Shown here: positions 7,906 through 15,022 of the stretch, piece after piece
Layout of the letters: each line of letters opens with the position of its first letter
Numbering within the stretch: position 1 is the first letter of the stretch
NCBI GenBank assembly: GCA_048594375.1
Contig: JBMDXK010000006.1
Span: forward strand, 1-19,703
Direction: 5' to 3'
Length of the DNA: 19,703 bases
Source: JBMDXK01 sp048594375
GTDB taxonomy: Bacteria; Pseudomonadota; Alphaproteobacteria; Rhizobiales; Methylopilaceae
Translations under genes and position numbers: made by a program
Notes under the pieces: generated by a model
Told to the model about the DNA's origin: nothing
The model's database searches: none
The model's input: the letters and a program-made list of their open reading frames with translations, nothing else

Positions 7906-9402
7906 ATGACCGAAACTGTTCGCGCTGCTGAACCCTCTCAACGCCTGAAAGGTGAAACGGGCGAATGGGAACTGGTTATTGGCCTTGAAGTCCATGCGCA
8001 GATAAACTCGCAATCCAAGCTGTTTTCTGGCGCTTCAACCACTTTTGGTAACGCCCCCAATGCAAATGTGAGCCTTGTTGATGCAGCCATGCCCGGTATG
8101 CTGCCGGTGATTAACGAAGAATGCGTGCGTCAAGCCGTGCGCACAGGGCTTGGGCTGAATGCGCAGATCAACCTGACTTCCGTGTTTGACCGCAAAAATT
8201 ATTTCTACCCTGATTTGCCGCAAGGCTACCAGATTTCCCAGTTCAAATATCCCATCGTGGGAGAAGGCACCATTGTGCTGGATCTTCCCGAAGGCAAACA
8301 AATCTCTGTTGGGATTGAACGGCTGCATCTGGAACAGGACGCCGGAAAATCCATCCACGATCAGGATCCTGCCAATTCCTATGTGGATCTGAACCGTTCC
8401 GGTGTGGCGCTCATGGAAATTGTTTCCAAGCCCGATATGCGCTCTGCAGAAGAAGCCAAAGCCTATGTCACCAAACTGCGCGCCATCTTGCGCTATATGG
8501 AAACCTGCGATGGCGATATGGAAAAAGGCAATCTGCGCGCCGATGTGAACGTTTCTGTGCGCCGTCCTGGGGAACCCTTTGGCACACGCTGCGAAATAAA
8601 GAACGTCAATTCCATTCGCTTTATTGGTCAGGCGATTGATTACGAAGCCCGCCGCCAGATTGCGATTCTTGAAGAAGGGGGCGTCATCGATCAGGAAACG
8701 CGCCTTTATGATTCGAGCAAAAACGAAACCCGCTCCATGCGCTCAAAAGAAGAAGCGCATGATTACCGCTATTTCCCCGATCCTGATCTTTTGCCGCTCA
8801 AAATCTCTGAAGAGTTTGTTGCACAGCTCAAAGACGCTCTGCCAGAGCTACCGGACGCTAAAAAAGCCCGTCTCATCAATGAACTGGGCATTATACCTTA
8901 TGATGCCTCCATCATTGTTGCCGAAAAAGAAACCGCCGATTTCTTTGAAGCAACATACGGTTACGGCAATGCCAAGCGCGATGCCAAACTGGTGGCCAAC
9001 TGGATTATGGGTGATGTAGCCGCATTTGCGAATACGCAAGGCGTTGGCATTTCTGAAACGCACCTCAAACCTGCACAGATTGCAGGCATTGTAGATCTCA
9101 TTTCTGATGGCAATATGTCCGGTATAATTGCCAAAGTCGTGTTGCAGATCATTATCAATGAAGAAAAAGACGCTTATCCAAGAGCATTGGTTGAAGCGCG
9201 CGGCATGAAACAGGTGACAGACACCGGCGCAATTGAAAAAGCGGTTGATGACATTATCGCCCAAAACCCTGAAAAGATTGAACAGGTTAAAGAAAAACCC
9301 AACCTGCTGGGATGGTTTGTGGGGCAGGTAATGAAAGCCACCGGCGGGAAAGCCAATCCGCAAGCTGTCAATGACATTCTCAAACAAAAGCTTGAGCTTT
9401 AA
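7906..9402 (+). CDS. gatB: Aspartyl/glutamyl-tRNA amidotransferase subunit B
   Basis: A 498-aa protein with the GatB signature near the N-terminus (WELVIGLEVHAQ, then SKLFSG) and conserved blocks FDRKNYFYPDLPQGYQISQ, LEQDAGKS, DLNRSGVALMEIVS, KGNLRADVNVSVR, EIKNVNSI, RSKEEAHDYRYFPDPDL. It ends in the GatB/YqeY tail domain (NLLGWFVGQVMKATGGKANP). GatB is the kinase/amidotransferase core of GatCAB, which converts misacylated Glu-tRNAGln and Asp-tRNAAsn to the correct amidated forms. I chose the ATG at 7906 because GAGG (7896-7899) lies 6 nt upstream; the longer GTG-started frame from 7855 adds a non-conserved 17-residue extension. gatC and gatA are not in the window. A hairpin terminator follows directly, so the gene ends its transcript. 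Confidence 0.97.
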   Translation: MTETVRAAEPSQRLKGETGEWELVIGLEVHAQINSQSKLFSGASTTFGNAPNANVSLVDAAMPGMLPVINEECVRQAVRTGLGLNAQINLTSVFDRKNYFYPDLPQGYQISQFKYPIVGEGTIVLDLPEGKQISVGIERLHLEQDAGKSIHDQDPANSYVDLNRSGVALMEIVSKPDMRSAEEAKAYVTKLRAILRYMETCDGDMEKGNLRADVNVSVRRPGEPFGTRCEIKNVNSIRFIGQAIDYEARRQIAILEEGGVIDQETRLYDSSKNETRSMRSKEEAHDYRYFPDPDLLPLKISEEFVAQLKDALPELPDAKKARLINELGIIPYDASIIVAEKETADFFEATYGYGNAKRDAKLVANWIMGDVAAFANTQGVGISETHLKPAQIAGIVDLISDGNMSGIIAKVVLQIIINEEKDAYPRALVEARGMKQVTDTGAIEKAVDDIIAQNPEKIEQVKEKPNLLGWFVGQVMKATGGKANPQAVNDILKQKLEL

Positions 9403-9403
9403 A

Positions 9404-9436
9404 AAATGGAACCCATTGCCCCGGCAGTGGGTTTTT
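9404..9436 (+). terminator. Rho-independent terminator after gatB
   Basis: Stem AACCCATTGCC (9410-9420) pairs with GGCAGTGGGTT (9423-9433) with one G-T wobble, followed by a T-run to 9436. An A-run precedes the stem, so it could also work on the other strand. It begins just after the gatB stop. Confidence 0.85.
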
Positions 9437-9501
9437 CAATATTCCTGGGTGGTGAAACTTAAAAACCATAAAAACTATTCCAAGAAAAAGGGAGATGAAC
9501 C

Positions 9502-10140
9502 ATGGCTGAAGTGACCCAAAACCCCATTGACCTTTATTTCTGGCCAACCCCGAACGGCTTTAAAATCACAATCATGCTGGAAGAATGTGGTCTGCCTTAT
9601 GCGGTTCACACGGTGGATATCAGCAAAGGGGATCAATTCAAGCCAGAATTTTTGGCCATTTCTCCTAACAATAAAATGCCGGCGATTGTTGATCCTGATG
9701 GCCCCGACGGCAAGCCCATTTCTATTTTTGAATCCGGTGCGATTTTACAATATCTTGGCCGCAAAACCGGACAATTCTACCCCACCGATGAGCGCATGAG
9801 AATTGAGGTTGATGAATGGTTGTTCTGGCAGATGGGCGGGTTTGGCCCGATGCTGGGACAAAATCACCATTTTTCACTGTATGCGCCTGAGAAAATTCCT
9901 TACGCCATCAAGCGGTATCAGGAAGAAACCCGCCGTCTTTACAAAGTGCTTGATACACGCCTGAGCCACCGCAATTATGTGGCCGAAGCTTATTCTATTG
10001 CCGATATTGCCATTGTAGGCTGGGCAAAACTTTATGAGCGTCAGGGTATAGATCGCAAGGATATACCCAATGTGTTGCGCTGGCTGGAACGTCTGCTGGA
10101 ACGCCCTGCGGTGCAGCGCGGCTTTGCTGTCAAGGCTTAA
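9502..10140 (+). CDS. yfcG: Glutathione transferase, YfcG/YghU (nu-class) type disulfide-bond oxidoreductase
   Basis: A 212-aa cytosolic GST. The N-terminal thioredoxin-like domain (about 9-88) has LYFWPTPNGFKITIMLEE, the cis-Pro segment ISPNNKMPAIVD (53-64) and the glutathione-binding ESGAILQYLG (77-86). The all-helical C-terminal domain carries WLFWQMGGFGPMLGQNHHF and IPYAIKRYQEETRRLY, blocks I recall as diagnostic of E. coli YfcG/YghU. These enzymes bind GSH/GSSG without the usual Ser/Tyr/Cys and show disulfide reductase activity. The start is supported by GGGAG (9490-9494) 7 nt before ATG. It stands alone between the gatB terminator and its own terminator. Confidence 0.92.
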   Translation: MAEVTQNPIDLYFWPTPNGFKITIMLEECGLPYAVHTVDISKGDQFKPEFLAISPNNKMPAIVDPDGPDGKPISIFESGAILQYLGRKTGQFYPTDERMRIEVDEWLFWQMGGFGPMLGQNHHFSLYAPEKIPYAIKRYQEETRRLYKVLDTRLSHRNYVAEAYSIADIAIVGWAKLYERQGIDRKDIPNVLRWLERLLERPAVQRGFAVKA

Positions 10141-10162
10141 AAAAACGCATTGCTGATGATAA

Positions 10163-10214
10163 AGCCTGAAGCACATCAAATGATGTATGTTTCAGGCTAT
10201 TAGTTTTTGTTTTT
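10163..10214 (+). terminator. Rho-independent terminator after gst
   Basis: Outer stem AGCCTGAA (10163-10170) / TTCAGGCT (10191-10198), with an inner perfect stem ACATCA/TGATGT, followed by two T-runs at 10203-10214. It starts 23 bp after the gst stop. Its outer arms share the CCTGA/TCAGG core with three other intergenic hairpins in this window. Confidence 0.88.
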
Positions 10215-10276
10215 TAGCTGCGGCTGCGCTGTCCGCAGTGCAATAAAAAACCCTGTACACTTTTGCTAAATTTGCT

Positions 10277-10295
10277 ATATGGCCAAAAGCCATAT
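10277..10295 (+). other. Hairpin in tpsB upstream region
   Basis: A perfect 7-bp stem ATATGGC/GCCATAT with loop CAAAA. A second copy of the word TGGCCAAA occurs about 40 bp further on (near 10322). It could be a leader RNA structure or a protein site. Confidence 0.4.
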
Positions 10296-10466
10296 CCATT
10301 TTATCATGCGTTTTTTGTTCTGGCCAAACTCTAATAAAATGTCGGATTATTTCAGATAAAGAGATTTTTTTTCCAGAAAAAGGCTGTAATTGACTGCGCT
10401 TAATTTAACCCTTTCATTCAATTTAATTACAGCAATATTACTTTATTTGCTAAAATATATATATAT

Positions 10467-10481
10467 TTTCACAGTGTGAAA
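10467..10481. promoter_or_regulatory. Candidate operator TTTCACA-G-TGTGAAA upstream of tpsB
   Basis: A perfect 7-bp inverted repeat around one central base, inside an AT-rich stretch about 370 bp upstream of the tpsB start. The half-site resembles the TGTGA/TCACA recognised by Crp/Fnr-type regulators, but the 1-bp spacing (TCACA-G-TGTGA, inverted order) is not the Crp arrangement. The regulator is unknown. Confidence 0.35.
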
Positions 10482-10848
10482 GCTTCATTGATATAAAACA
10501 ACTAATCCATAAAAACCATTGAAAAACAACGCTATTAAAGCTTAACCACTTTCAATGCATAAAATTTTAAAAATAATATTATTAAAGTATTATATGGTGA
10601 ATTTTATCTTTATCATTAATCATTAACAGTTCAATTTATGATAAATTTATAATTAAAACAGAATTAAGTACTTGTGTGATAACAATTACAGAAGATGAAT
10701 GTCTTTTTTATTGTGTTACCAGGTGTCTTTTTATGGTCTCTACACGGAAAATAAGTTTCTTTTCGAGGGCGGCTCTAAGGGCTTTGGTATCGTATACCGC
10801 TACACAAGTATTCCTTGAAAATCTGGTGCGCAAAGTGTGAGGGTGTTG

Positions 10849-12609
10849 ATGGTTATGCGCCCGAAATATGCTCAGGCGTTGTTTGGTGGCCTTTTGGGAA
10901 TGGGGATGATTGCGCACGCGCACGCCCAGACAGCCAGCCAGATTTTGCCGCCATCGCAGTGGGAGTTGCGTCCGCGCATGGAATCCTCGCGCTCGTCTAT
11001 AGCTCTCCCTGAAGCGGACAGTTTGCAACCACCTGCGGGAGCGGAAGATTTACATGTTGTCCTTAAAGATGTTGTCATTAATGTCGATAACGGTGATAAA
11101 AATCAGGCTGCGCCTCCAGAGGGTGACAAGGCAGCTCTTCTTAAAGCGCTTTCTGGGAAACGAGCAAGCGTAACAGACATTTTTGCCGCCGCACAGGCTT
11201 ATGAGCAAAGCTTTGTACGGGCAGGTTATCCTTTGATGCGTGTTATTGTGCCTGCGCAGAATTTGCAGGATGGTAACGATCTCACCCTGCTGGTTATTAA
11301 TGGATATATTGAAGAAATTATTGCAAAAGGACTGCCGCGCTCGCTGCAACGCAGAATAACCCGTGTCATGTCGCCTTTGGTAGGTAAGCGTAGCGTGACA
11401 TTGGGTGAAATTGAACGGCGGTTACTTCTGGCAGGAGATACACCCGGCGCATCCTTGCGCAGCACACTCTCAGCAGGTGGTGTGCGTGGTGCGGCAAAGA
11501 TTACCCTCGAAGCCGATAAAGCCAAGTTGGTGGAAGGTGCAGCTTCTGTCACCAACAATCTGACTCCTCAATCAGGCCGATGGTTAGGGTCAGCAAGTTT
11601 TGGCTTCAATTCTGTTTTGGGATTAGGCGAACGCATCCAGTTCAACATGGCCGGCAGCCCAAAAGAAGGGCGCTTTGGTTTTTTTGGAGATAGCCCATCC
11701 GTGCGGATGTTTGGCGGAGCCATGATTATGCCTGTGGGTATTAACGGATTGGCATTTCATGTTGACGCGCAGCATAGCAAGGCGCTGTCGCGTTCGGGAA
11801 GAAATGGCTTTCCGGTTAGCCAAAGTCAGCTCGAACATGTGAGTTTTGCATGGAGTTATCCATTAATACGCAAACGCAGCCTGATTATGACAAAAACCAT
11901 GCGGTTTGATATCAATGATGAGCGTGTGCTATTAGCAATCAATAAATTGCCGCTTTCATTTGATCGTATGCGTGTTCTGCGTCTTGCTTCGGATACCACG
12001 TGGTTTACGCCGTGGAACGGAGTTTTATGGGGCAAGGCCACTGCTTCATTTGGTTTGGATGCTTTTGGTGCGCGTTCTGCAAAAGATGCCTCTCCCCTCC
12101 TTCCTTTATCACGGCAGGGAGCGGATTCCCGCTTTCAAAAGCTGGAAGCCAGTTTTGGCTATAGTCAGGTTTTTGCCCAGAAGATTGGTGTAGATTTTTC
12201 AGCAAGCGGGCAGACAAGTTTTGGTAGGCCTGTGGTGAATTCCGAGCAAATGGGATTGGCGAACAGCTCGGCGCTGTCAACGTTTTATTCTGGTGCTATT
12301 CAAGGAGATACCGCAGGCTATGCCCGCCTTGAGCTTTCGGCGCCGATGGCGACACAATCCAATATTGGAGCCATGAGTTTCAAGCCCTATATTTTTGCAG
12401 CGGGTGGTATTGCAAAGCTGGAAAAACCGACAATTCTTGAAACAGATCTTATACGGGCGGCATCGTATGGTGTGGGTTTCATATGGAGTCTGGCGCCTTT
12501 TGATAGTCAGTACCGTCTTAATCTTTCGCTTGAATGGGGGCAGCAATTGCGCAGTGACCGTGAAGGCGTAGATGATCGCGTAAATGTTGAAATGAAAGTA
12601 TCTTTTTAA
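10849..12609 (+). CDS. TPS outer-membrane transporter (TpsB; ShlB/FhaC/HecB family)
   Basis: A 586-aa protein. Residues 1-26 are a signal peptide ending AHAHA|Q. A POTRA domain (about 67-157) contains the typical block FVRAGYPLMRVIVPAQNLQDGNDLTLLVINGYIEEI (124-157), and a second POTRA-like segment (about 158-225) follows. The rest is an amphipathic beta-barrel ending in Phe (MKVSF), as in outer-membrane proteins. The ATG at 10849 has GAGGG (10839-10843) 5 nt upstream; an in-frame GTG at 10837 is less likely. Oddity: where the family has VRGF in loop L6, residues 476-479 read LSTF, although the following GAIQGDTAGYARLEL aligns well. Family role: recognises the TpsA secretion domain in the periplasm and exports it. 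The presumed substrate is the exoprotein at 1-7188, transcribed divergently 3.6 kb away. Confidence 0.88.
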   Translation: MVMRPKYAQALFGGLLGMGMIAHAHAQTASQILPPSQWELRPRMESSRSSIALPEADSLQPPAGAEDLHVVLKDVVINVDNGDKNQAAPPEGDKAALLKALSGKRASVTDIFAAAQAYEQSFVRAGYPLMRVIVPAQNLQDGNDLTLLVINGYIEEIIAKGLPRSLQRRITRVMSPLVGKRSVTLGEIERRLLLAGDTPGASLRSTLSAGGVRGAAKITLEADKAKLVEGAASVTNNLTPQSGRWLGSASFGFNSVLGLGERIQFNMAGSPKEGRFGFFGDSPSVRMFGGAMIMPVGINGLAFHVDAQHSKALSRSGRNGFPVSQSQLEHVSFAWSYPLIRKRSLIMTKTMRFDINDERVLLAINKLPLSFDRMRVLRLASDTTWFTPWNGVLWGKATASFGLDAFGARSAKDASPLLPLSRQGADSRFQKLEASFGYSQVFAQKIGVDFSASGQTSFGRPVVNSEQMGLANSSALSTFYSGAIQGDTAGYARLELSAPMATQSNIGAMSFKPYIFAAGGIAKLEKPTILETDLIRAASYGVGFIWSLAPFDSQYRLNLSLEWGQQLRSDREGVDDRVNVEMKVSF

Positions 12610-12652
12610 TAAATCAACACACATAAACTGATTACGCTTTTCTTCGCTGTAT

Positions 12653-12702
12653 CCTGAGTTATATAAAATTATTACCTGCCTCAGGCTACAATTATTGTTT
12701 TT
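12653..12702 (+). terminator. Terminator after tpsB
   Basis: Stem CCTGAG (12653-12658) / CTCAGG (12680-12685), with an AT-rich interior able to pair partially, then GTTTTTC (12697-12702) after an 11-nt gap. It begins 43 bp after the tpsB stop. The U-tract offset makes it less canonical than the gst terminator, whose outer arms and downstream CTA it shares. Confidence 0.6.
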
Positions 12703-12841
12703 CTATTCGCTACAATAATTACTTTACTATAAAAATCTATTGCATTATATTTGTATTCATGCTCAATCCTCACCGATCAATCATGATCCGCATAAGCAAT
12801 CAAGAATCGCATTTTTAATTGCCTTATGCTTTTATGGATTT

Positions 12842-13393
12842 ATGACGCATCACTTGTTTTCTTTTTTTAACCGCCCTGCGGATCAGGTTGCGCCCGAACT
12901 CATTGGCGCGACACTGTTGTTCAATGGCGTGGGCGGAATGATTGTGGAAACAGAAGCCTATACGGGTGATGATGCGGCCTCCCACAGTTTTGCAGGCCAA
13001 ACGCCGCGCAATGCCAGTATGTTCGGCGCTGCGGGAAGGGTCTATGTTTACCGCTCGTATGGGGTGCATTGGTGTTTTAATCTGGTGTGCGCTCCGGCTT
13101 CGGCAGTTTTAATCCGCGCTATTGCACCTCTCCATGGCATTGCGCTTATGCAGGAACGGCGCAAGCGGCAAGCGCTGATTGATCTGTGTTCCGGCCCCGG
13201 CAAACTGTGTGAGGCGCTGGGTATCACGCGTGCGCAGGACGGGCTTGCCATCCATGAAAACCCGTTCAGCCTTGTGCTGGCCGAAAGCCCCCCTCCCCTT
13301 GTCACCGGCAAGCGCATCGGCATTTCACGCGCGGTTGAAAAGCCGTGGCGCTTTGGCCTTGCCGGTTCTCCTTATGTGAGCCGGCGCTTTTAA
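12842..13393 (+). CDS. mpg: 3-methyladenine DNA glycosylase (AAG/MPG family)
   Basis: A 183-aa protein with the AAG core: GMIVETEAYTGDDAASHSF (32-50), QTPRNASMFG (53-62), GRVYVYRSYGVHWCFNLV (65-82), IRAIAPLHG (91-99) and LCSGPGKLCEALGI (115-128). By comparison with the human enzyme as I remember it, E38 is the catalytic Glu, Y40 the base-flipping wedge and H48 a lesion-pocket residue. It excises alkylated purines in base-excision repair. The ATG at 12842 begins at the conserved region, while an upstream in-frame TTG would add an unlikely 34-residue extension; no strong ribosome-binding site is visible. It converges with the minus-strand sensor gene, with only 5 bp between the stops. Confidence 0.93.
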   Translation: MTHHLFSFFNRPADQVAPELIGATLLFNGVGGMIVETEAYTGDDAASHSFAGQTPRNASMFGAAGRVYVYRSYGVHWCFNLVCAPASAVLIRAIAPLHGIALMQERRKRQALIDLCSGPGKLCEALGITRAQDGLAIHENPFSLVLAESPPPLVTGKRIGISRAVEKPWRFGLAGSPYVSRRF

Positions 13394-13398
13394 CACCC

Positions 13399-13881
13399 TT
13401 ACTTCTTGCCGTGTTTGTGGTGATAGCGTGGGCGCTCGGCAAGAGCCTGCCGCTGCTCTGCATCCAGACCTTCAATCACATTCACCGCTACACCTTGCAC
13501 CACTTCCTGAAATTCCAGTGTTGCGGAGCGCATGGTGTCATAGGCGGTGTCCAGTGCGGCTTTGTCAAACGGTTCGGCGCGCATGGCTTCGCGTACGGCT
13601 TTGCGGGCATTTTTCAGATTTTCTTCAACGCGCTGCAAGGGAGGTTCTTGCCTTTGCATGGCTTCTTTGACTTGTTGGCGTACTTCGGGCGACAGCCTGC
13701 CCATATTGGCAAACAGCGAGAAGCGATCAACGCGCCACTCTGCCCTGTTTTTTTCCATGCGCGGCGCCTCATGCCCTCCTGTGCGCATGAAATGGGTCAC
13801 AGCAACGCCGCCAGCAAATACATTAAGCGCCAATGACAGGCCAAGAACGGGAATAAGCCATTTTTTGCTCTTGTTTGTCAT
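13399..13881 (-). CDS. Membrane-anchored periplasmic heavy-metal-sensor-like protein (CnrX/metal_resist type)
   Basis: A 160-aa protein with a short cytoplasmic N-terminus, one membrane segment (about 8-30) and a helical periplasmic domain. Helical blocks include FANMGRLSPEVRQQVKEAM, RVEENLKNARKAVREAMRAEPFD and DTAYDTMRSATLEFQEVVQ, the pattern of the heavy-metal-resistance/Spy-CpxP-like superfamily. The tail (RYHHKHGKK) is His-rich and could bind metal. It overlaps the preceding gene by ATGA (13878-13881) and has AGGAG 7 nt before its ATG, so it is translationally coupled to the probable anti-sigma factor. By analogy with CnrX in CnrYXH it would be the periplasmic sensor of this operon. The metal and the direction of the signal are unknown. 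Confidence 0.75.
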   Translation of the reverse strand: MTNKSKKWLIPVLGLSLALNVFAGGVAVTHFMRTGGHEAPRMEKNRAEWRVDRFSLFANMGRLSPEVRQQVKEAMQRQEPPLQRVEENLKNARKAVREAMRAEPFDKAALDTAYDTMRSATLEFQEVVQGVAVNVIEGLDAEQRQALAERPRYHHKHGKK

Positions 13882-14345
13882 AAGATTTCTCCTGTAATCA
13901 GCGCATCGAGATAGGCGTCCTGATCTGGGTCAAGATCATCGTTTGCGGTATTGTAGGCTAGGGTGTAGCCGCTTTGTGGTTCGGTTTGTGTGAGGCGATC
14001 CCCTGTCCAGATGCCGCCGGTGAACAGGACGCACGCCATGGCGAAGGATGCAAAAGCCAGGCGGGGCGAGAACAAGGCGGCGGTGCGGTTGGCTTCATAG
14101 CGTCTGCGCGCCAGACCGGCCATCAAACGTCCCTGCGCTGCGCTATCCATGGGCAAGGGTGCGAGCAATGCGTGCAGCGCCTGTTGTTGTTGTTCGGCTT
14201 GTTTGAGCAAATGCTGTGCTTCCGGCTGTGTGACCAGCCATGTTCCGGCTGTTGCGCGGATAGCCGCTGGCCACAGGGCAATATCCGCCCCATAGCGATC
14301 CAGAAGATGGGTAAAGCGTTCAATTGTGAATATGTTATCCGTCAT
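13878..14345 (-). CDS. Single-pass membrane protein, probable anti-sigma factor
   Basis: A 155-aa protein. The soluble N-terminal part (1-90) has FTHLLDRYGADIALWPAAIR and a Gln-rich helix; one membrane segment lies at about 95-113 (LAFASFAMACVLFTGGIWTG); the periplasmic tail is acidic (NDDLDPDQDAYLDALI). I do not recognise a zinc-finger (HxxxCxxC) anti-sigma motif. The call rests on topology and position: its start is 5 bp after the sigma-factor stop, its Shine-Dalgarno GGAGG lies inside the sigma gene's end, and its stop overlaps the sensor gene. In CnrYXH-like systems a membrane protein between sigma factor and sensor binds the sigma factor. The role is inferred from context. Confidence 0.65.
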   Translation of the reverse strand: MTDNIFTIERFTHLLDRYGADIALWPAAIRATAGTWLVTQPEAQHLLKQAEQQQQALHALLAPLPMDSAAQGRLMAGLARRRYEANRTAALFSPRLAFASFAMACVLFTGGIWTGDRLTQTEPQSGYTLAYNTANDDLDPDQDAYLDALITGEIL

Positions 14346-14350
14346 TGCCT

Positions 14351-14941
14351 TTACCTCCAGCTTTCGGTTGCGTGTGCATCCTGCGCGTGCCGTTCCTGTG
14401 CTTTTTGCCGCAACGTGCGTCGCGCGCGTACCAGCAGTGATTCCAGTGCTTTTTCGCTGATGTCCAGCGTATCAGCGATATCGCGGTTTGAGCGTCCGCC
14501 TTCGGCTGCCAGCAGCAGCGCAGCCCTTTGGCGGGCAGGCAGAAACTGAATATCAGCCAGAACGTGCCGCAATTCTCCGCGGCTTTCCAATTCTTCTTCC
14601 GCATTGAGCGTATCGCTGGCGGGTTCGGGCAGATCGCCAAAGGGCAACCAGCGCCGCCATTTCATACGGCGTTCGCGGTCAATGCAGGCGTTAATCACAA
14701 TCCGGTGCAGCCATGTGGTGAAGGCCGCTTCGCCCGGTCGCCATTTGCCTGCATGTTTCCATATTCGCCAGAAGGCTTCCTGCATGACATCTTCGGCATC
14801 GGCCATGTTTCCCAGTTGCCGGAATGCCAGCGTTCTTGCGCGTGCGGCGTGGCGGCGGGTCAGGCTGGCAAATGCCGTTTCATCCCCCCGCCCTGCTGCA
14901 CAGAGCAGGTCATCATCACTCACCATGGATGGATCATGCAT
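14351..14941 (-). CDS. ECF-subfamily RNA polymerase sigma factor
   Basis: A 196-aa protein with sigma-70 region 2 at about 24-95 (DAEDVMQEAFWRIWKH, then FTTWLHRIVINACIDRERR) and region 4 at about 124-178 (LPARQRAALLLAAEGGRSNR, then ISEKALESLLVRARRTLR, the helix-turn-helix). No region 1.1 or 3 is present, as expected for an ECF factor. AAAGG lies 9 nt before the ATG at 14941; a second in-frame ATG at 14926 lacks a Shine-Dalgarno. It is first of three tightly packed genes (sigma, membrane protein, sensor) and probably directs transcription of its own operon and perhaps of the EF-hand gene upstream. Confidence 0.93.
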   Translation of the reverse strand: MHDPSMVSDDDLLCAAGRGDETAFASLTRRHAARARTLAFRQLGNMADAEDVMQEAFWRIWKHAGKWRPGEAAFTTWLHRIVINACIDRERRMKWRRWLPFGDLPEPASDTLNAEEELESRGELRHVLADIQFLPARQRAALLLAAEGGRSNRDIADTLDISEKALESLLVRARRTLRQKAQERHAQDAHATESWR

Positions 14942-14987
14942 GAAAGACAGCCTTTTGTTCCTTACTCATTCCCGCACTATGGGGGTT

Positions 14988-15009
14988 CCTGACGGGCGAA
15001 CCCGTCAGG
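14988..15009 (-). terminator. Stable hairpin between EF-hand and sigma-factor genes
   Basis: A perfect 9-bp stem CCTGACGGG/CCCGTCAGG with, on the minus strand, a TTCG tetraloop. It sits 13 bp after the EF-hand stop and 46 bp before the sigma start. No U-tract follows, so it may act as a partial terminator or mRNA-stability element that lowers sigma-factor expression relative to the EF-hand gene. Confidence 0.5.
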
Positions 15010-15022
15010 AGAGGGGGTAGTT

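Larger units (their letters stand above)
10199..10848. other. AT-rich intergenic region upstream of tpsB
   Basis: About 650 bp with no credible ORF on either strand, far richer in A+T than its neighbours (runs of ATAT and poly-A/T from about 10330 to 10700). It holds a hairpin CTGCGG/CCGCAG (10218-10238), a 7-bp hairpin ATATGGC-CAAAA-GCCATAT (10277-10295) and a palindrome TTTCACA-G-TGTGAAA (10467-10481). It probably contains the tpsB promoter and a long leader. The composition is compatible with silencing by an H-NS/MucR-like protein, but that is inference. Confidence 0.55.
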
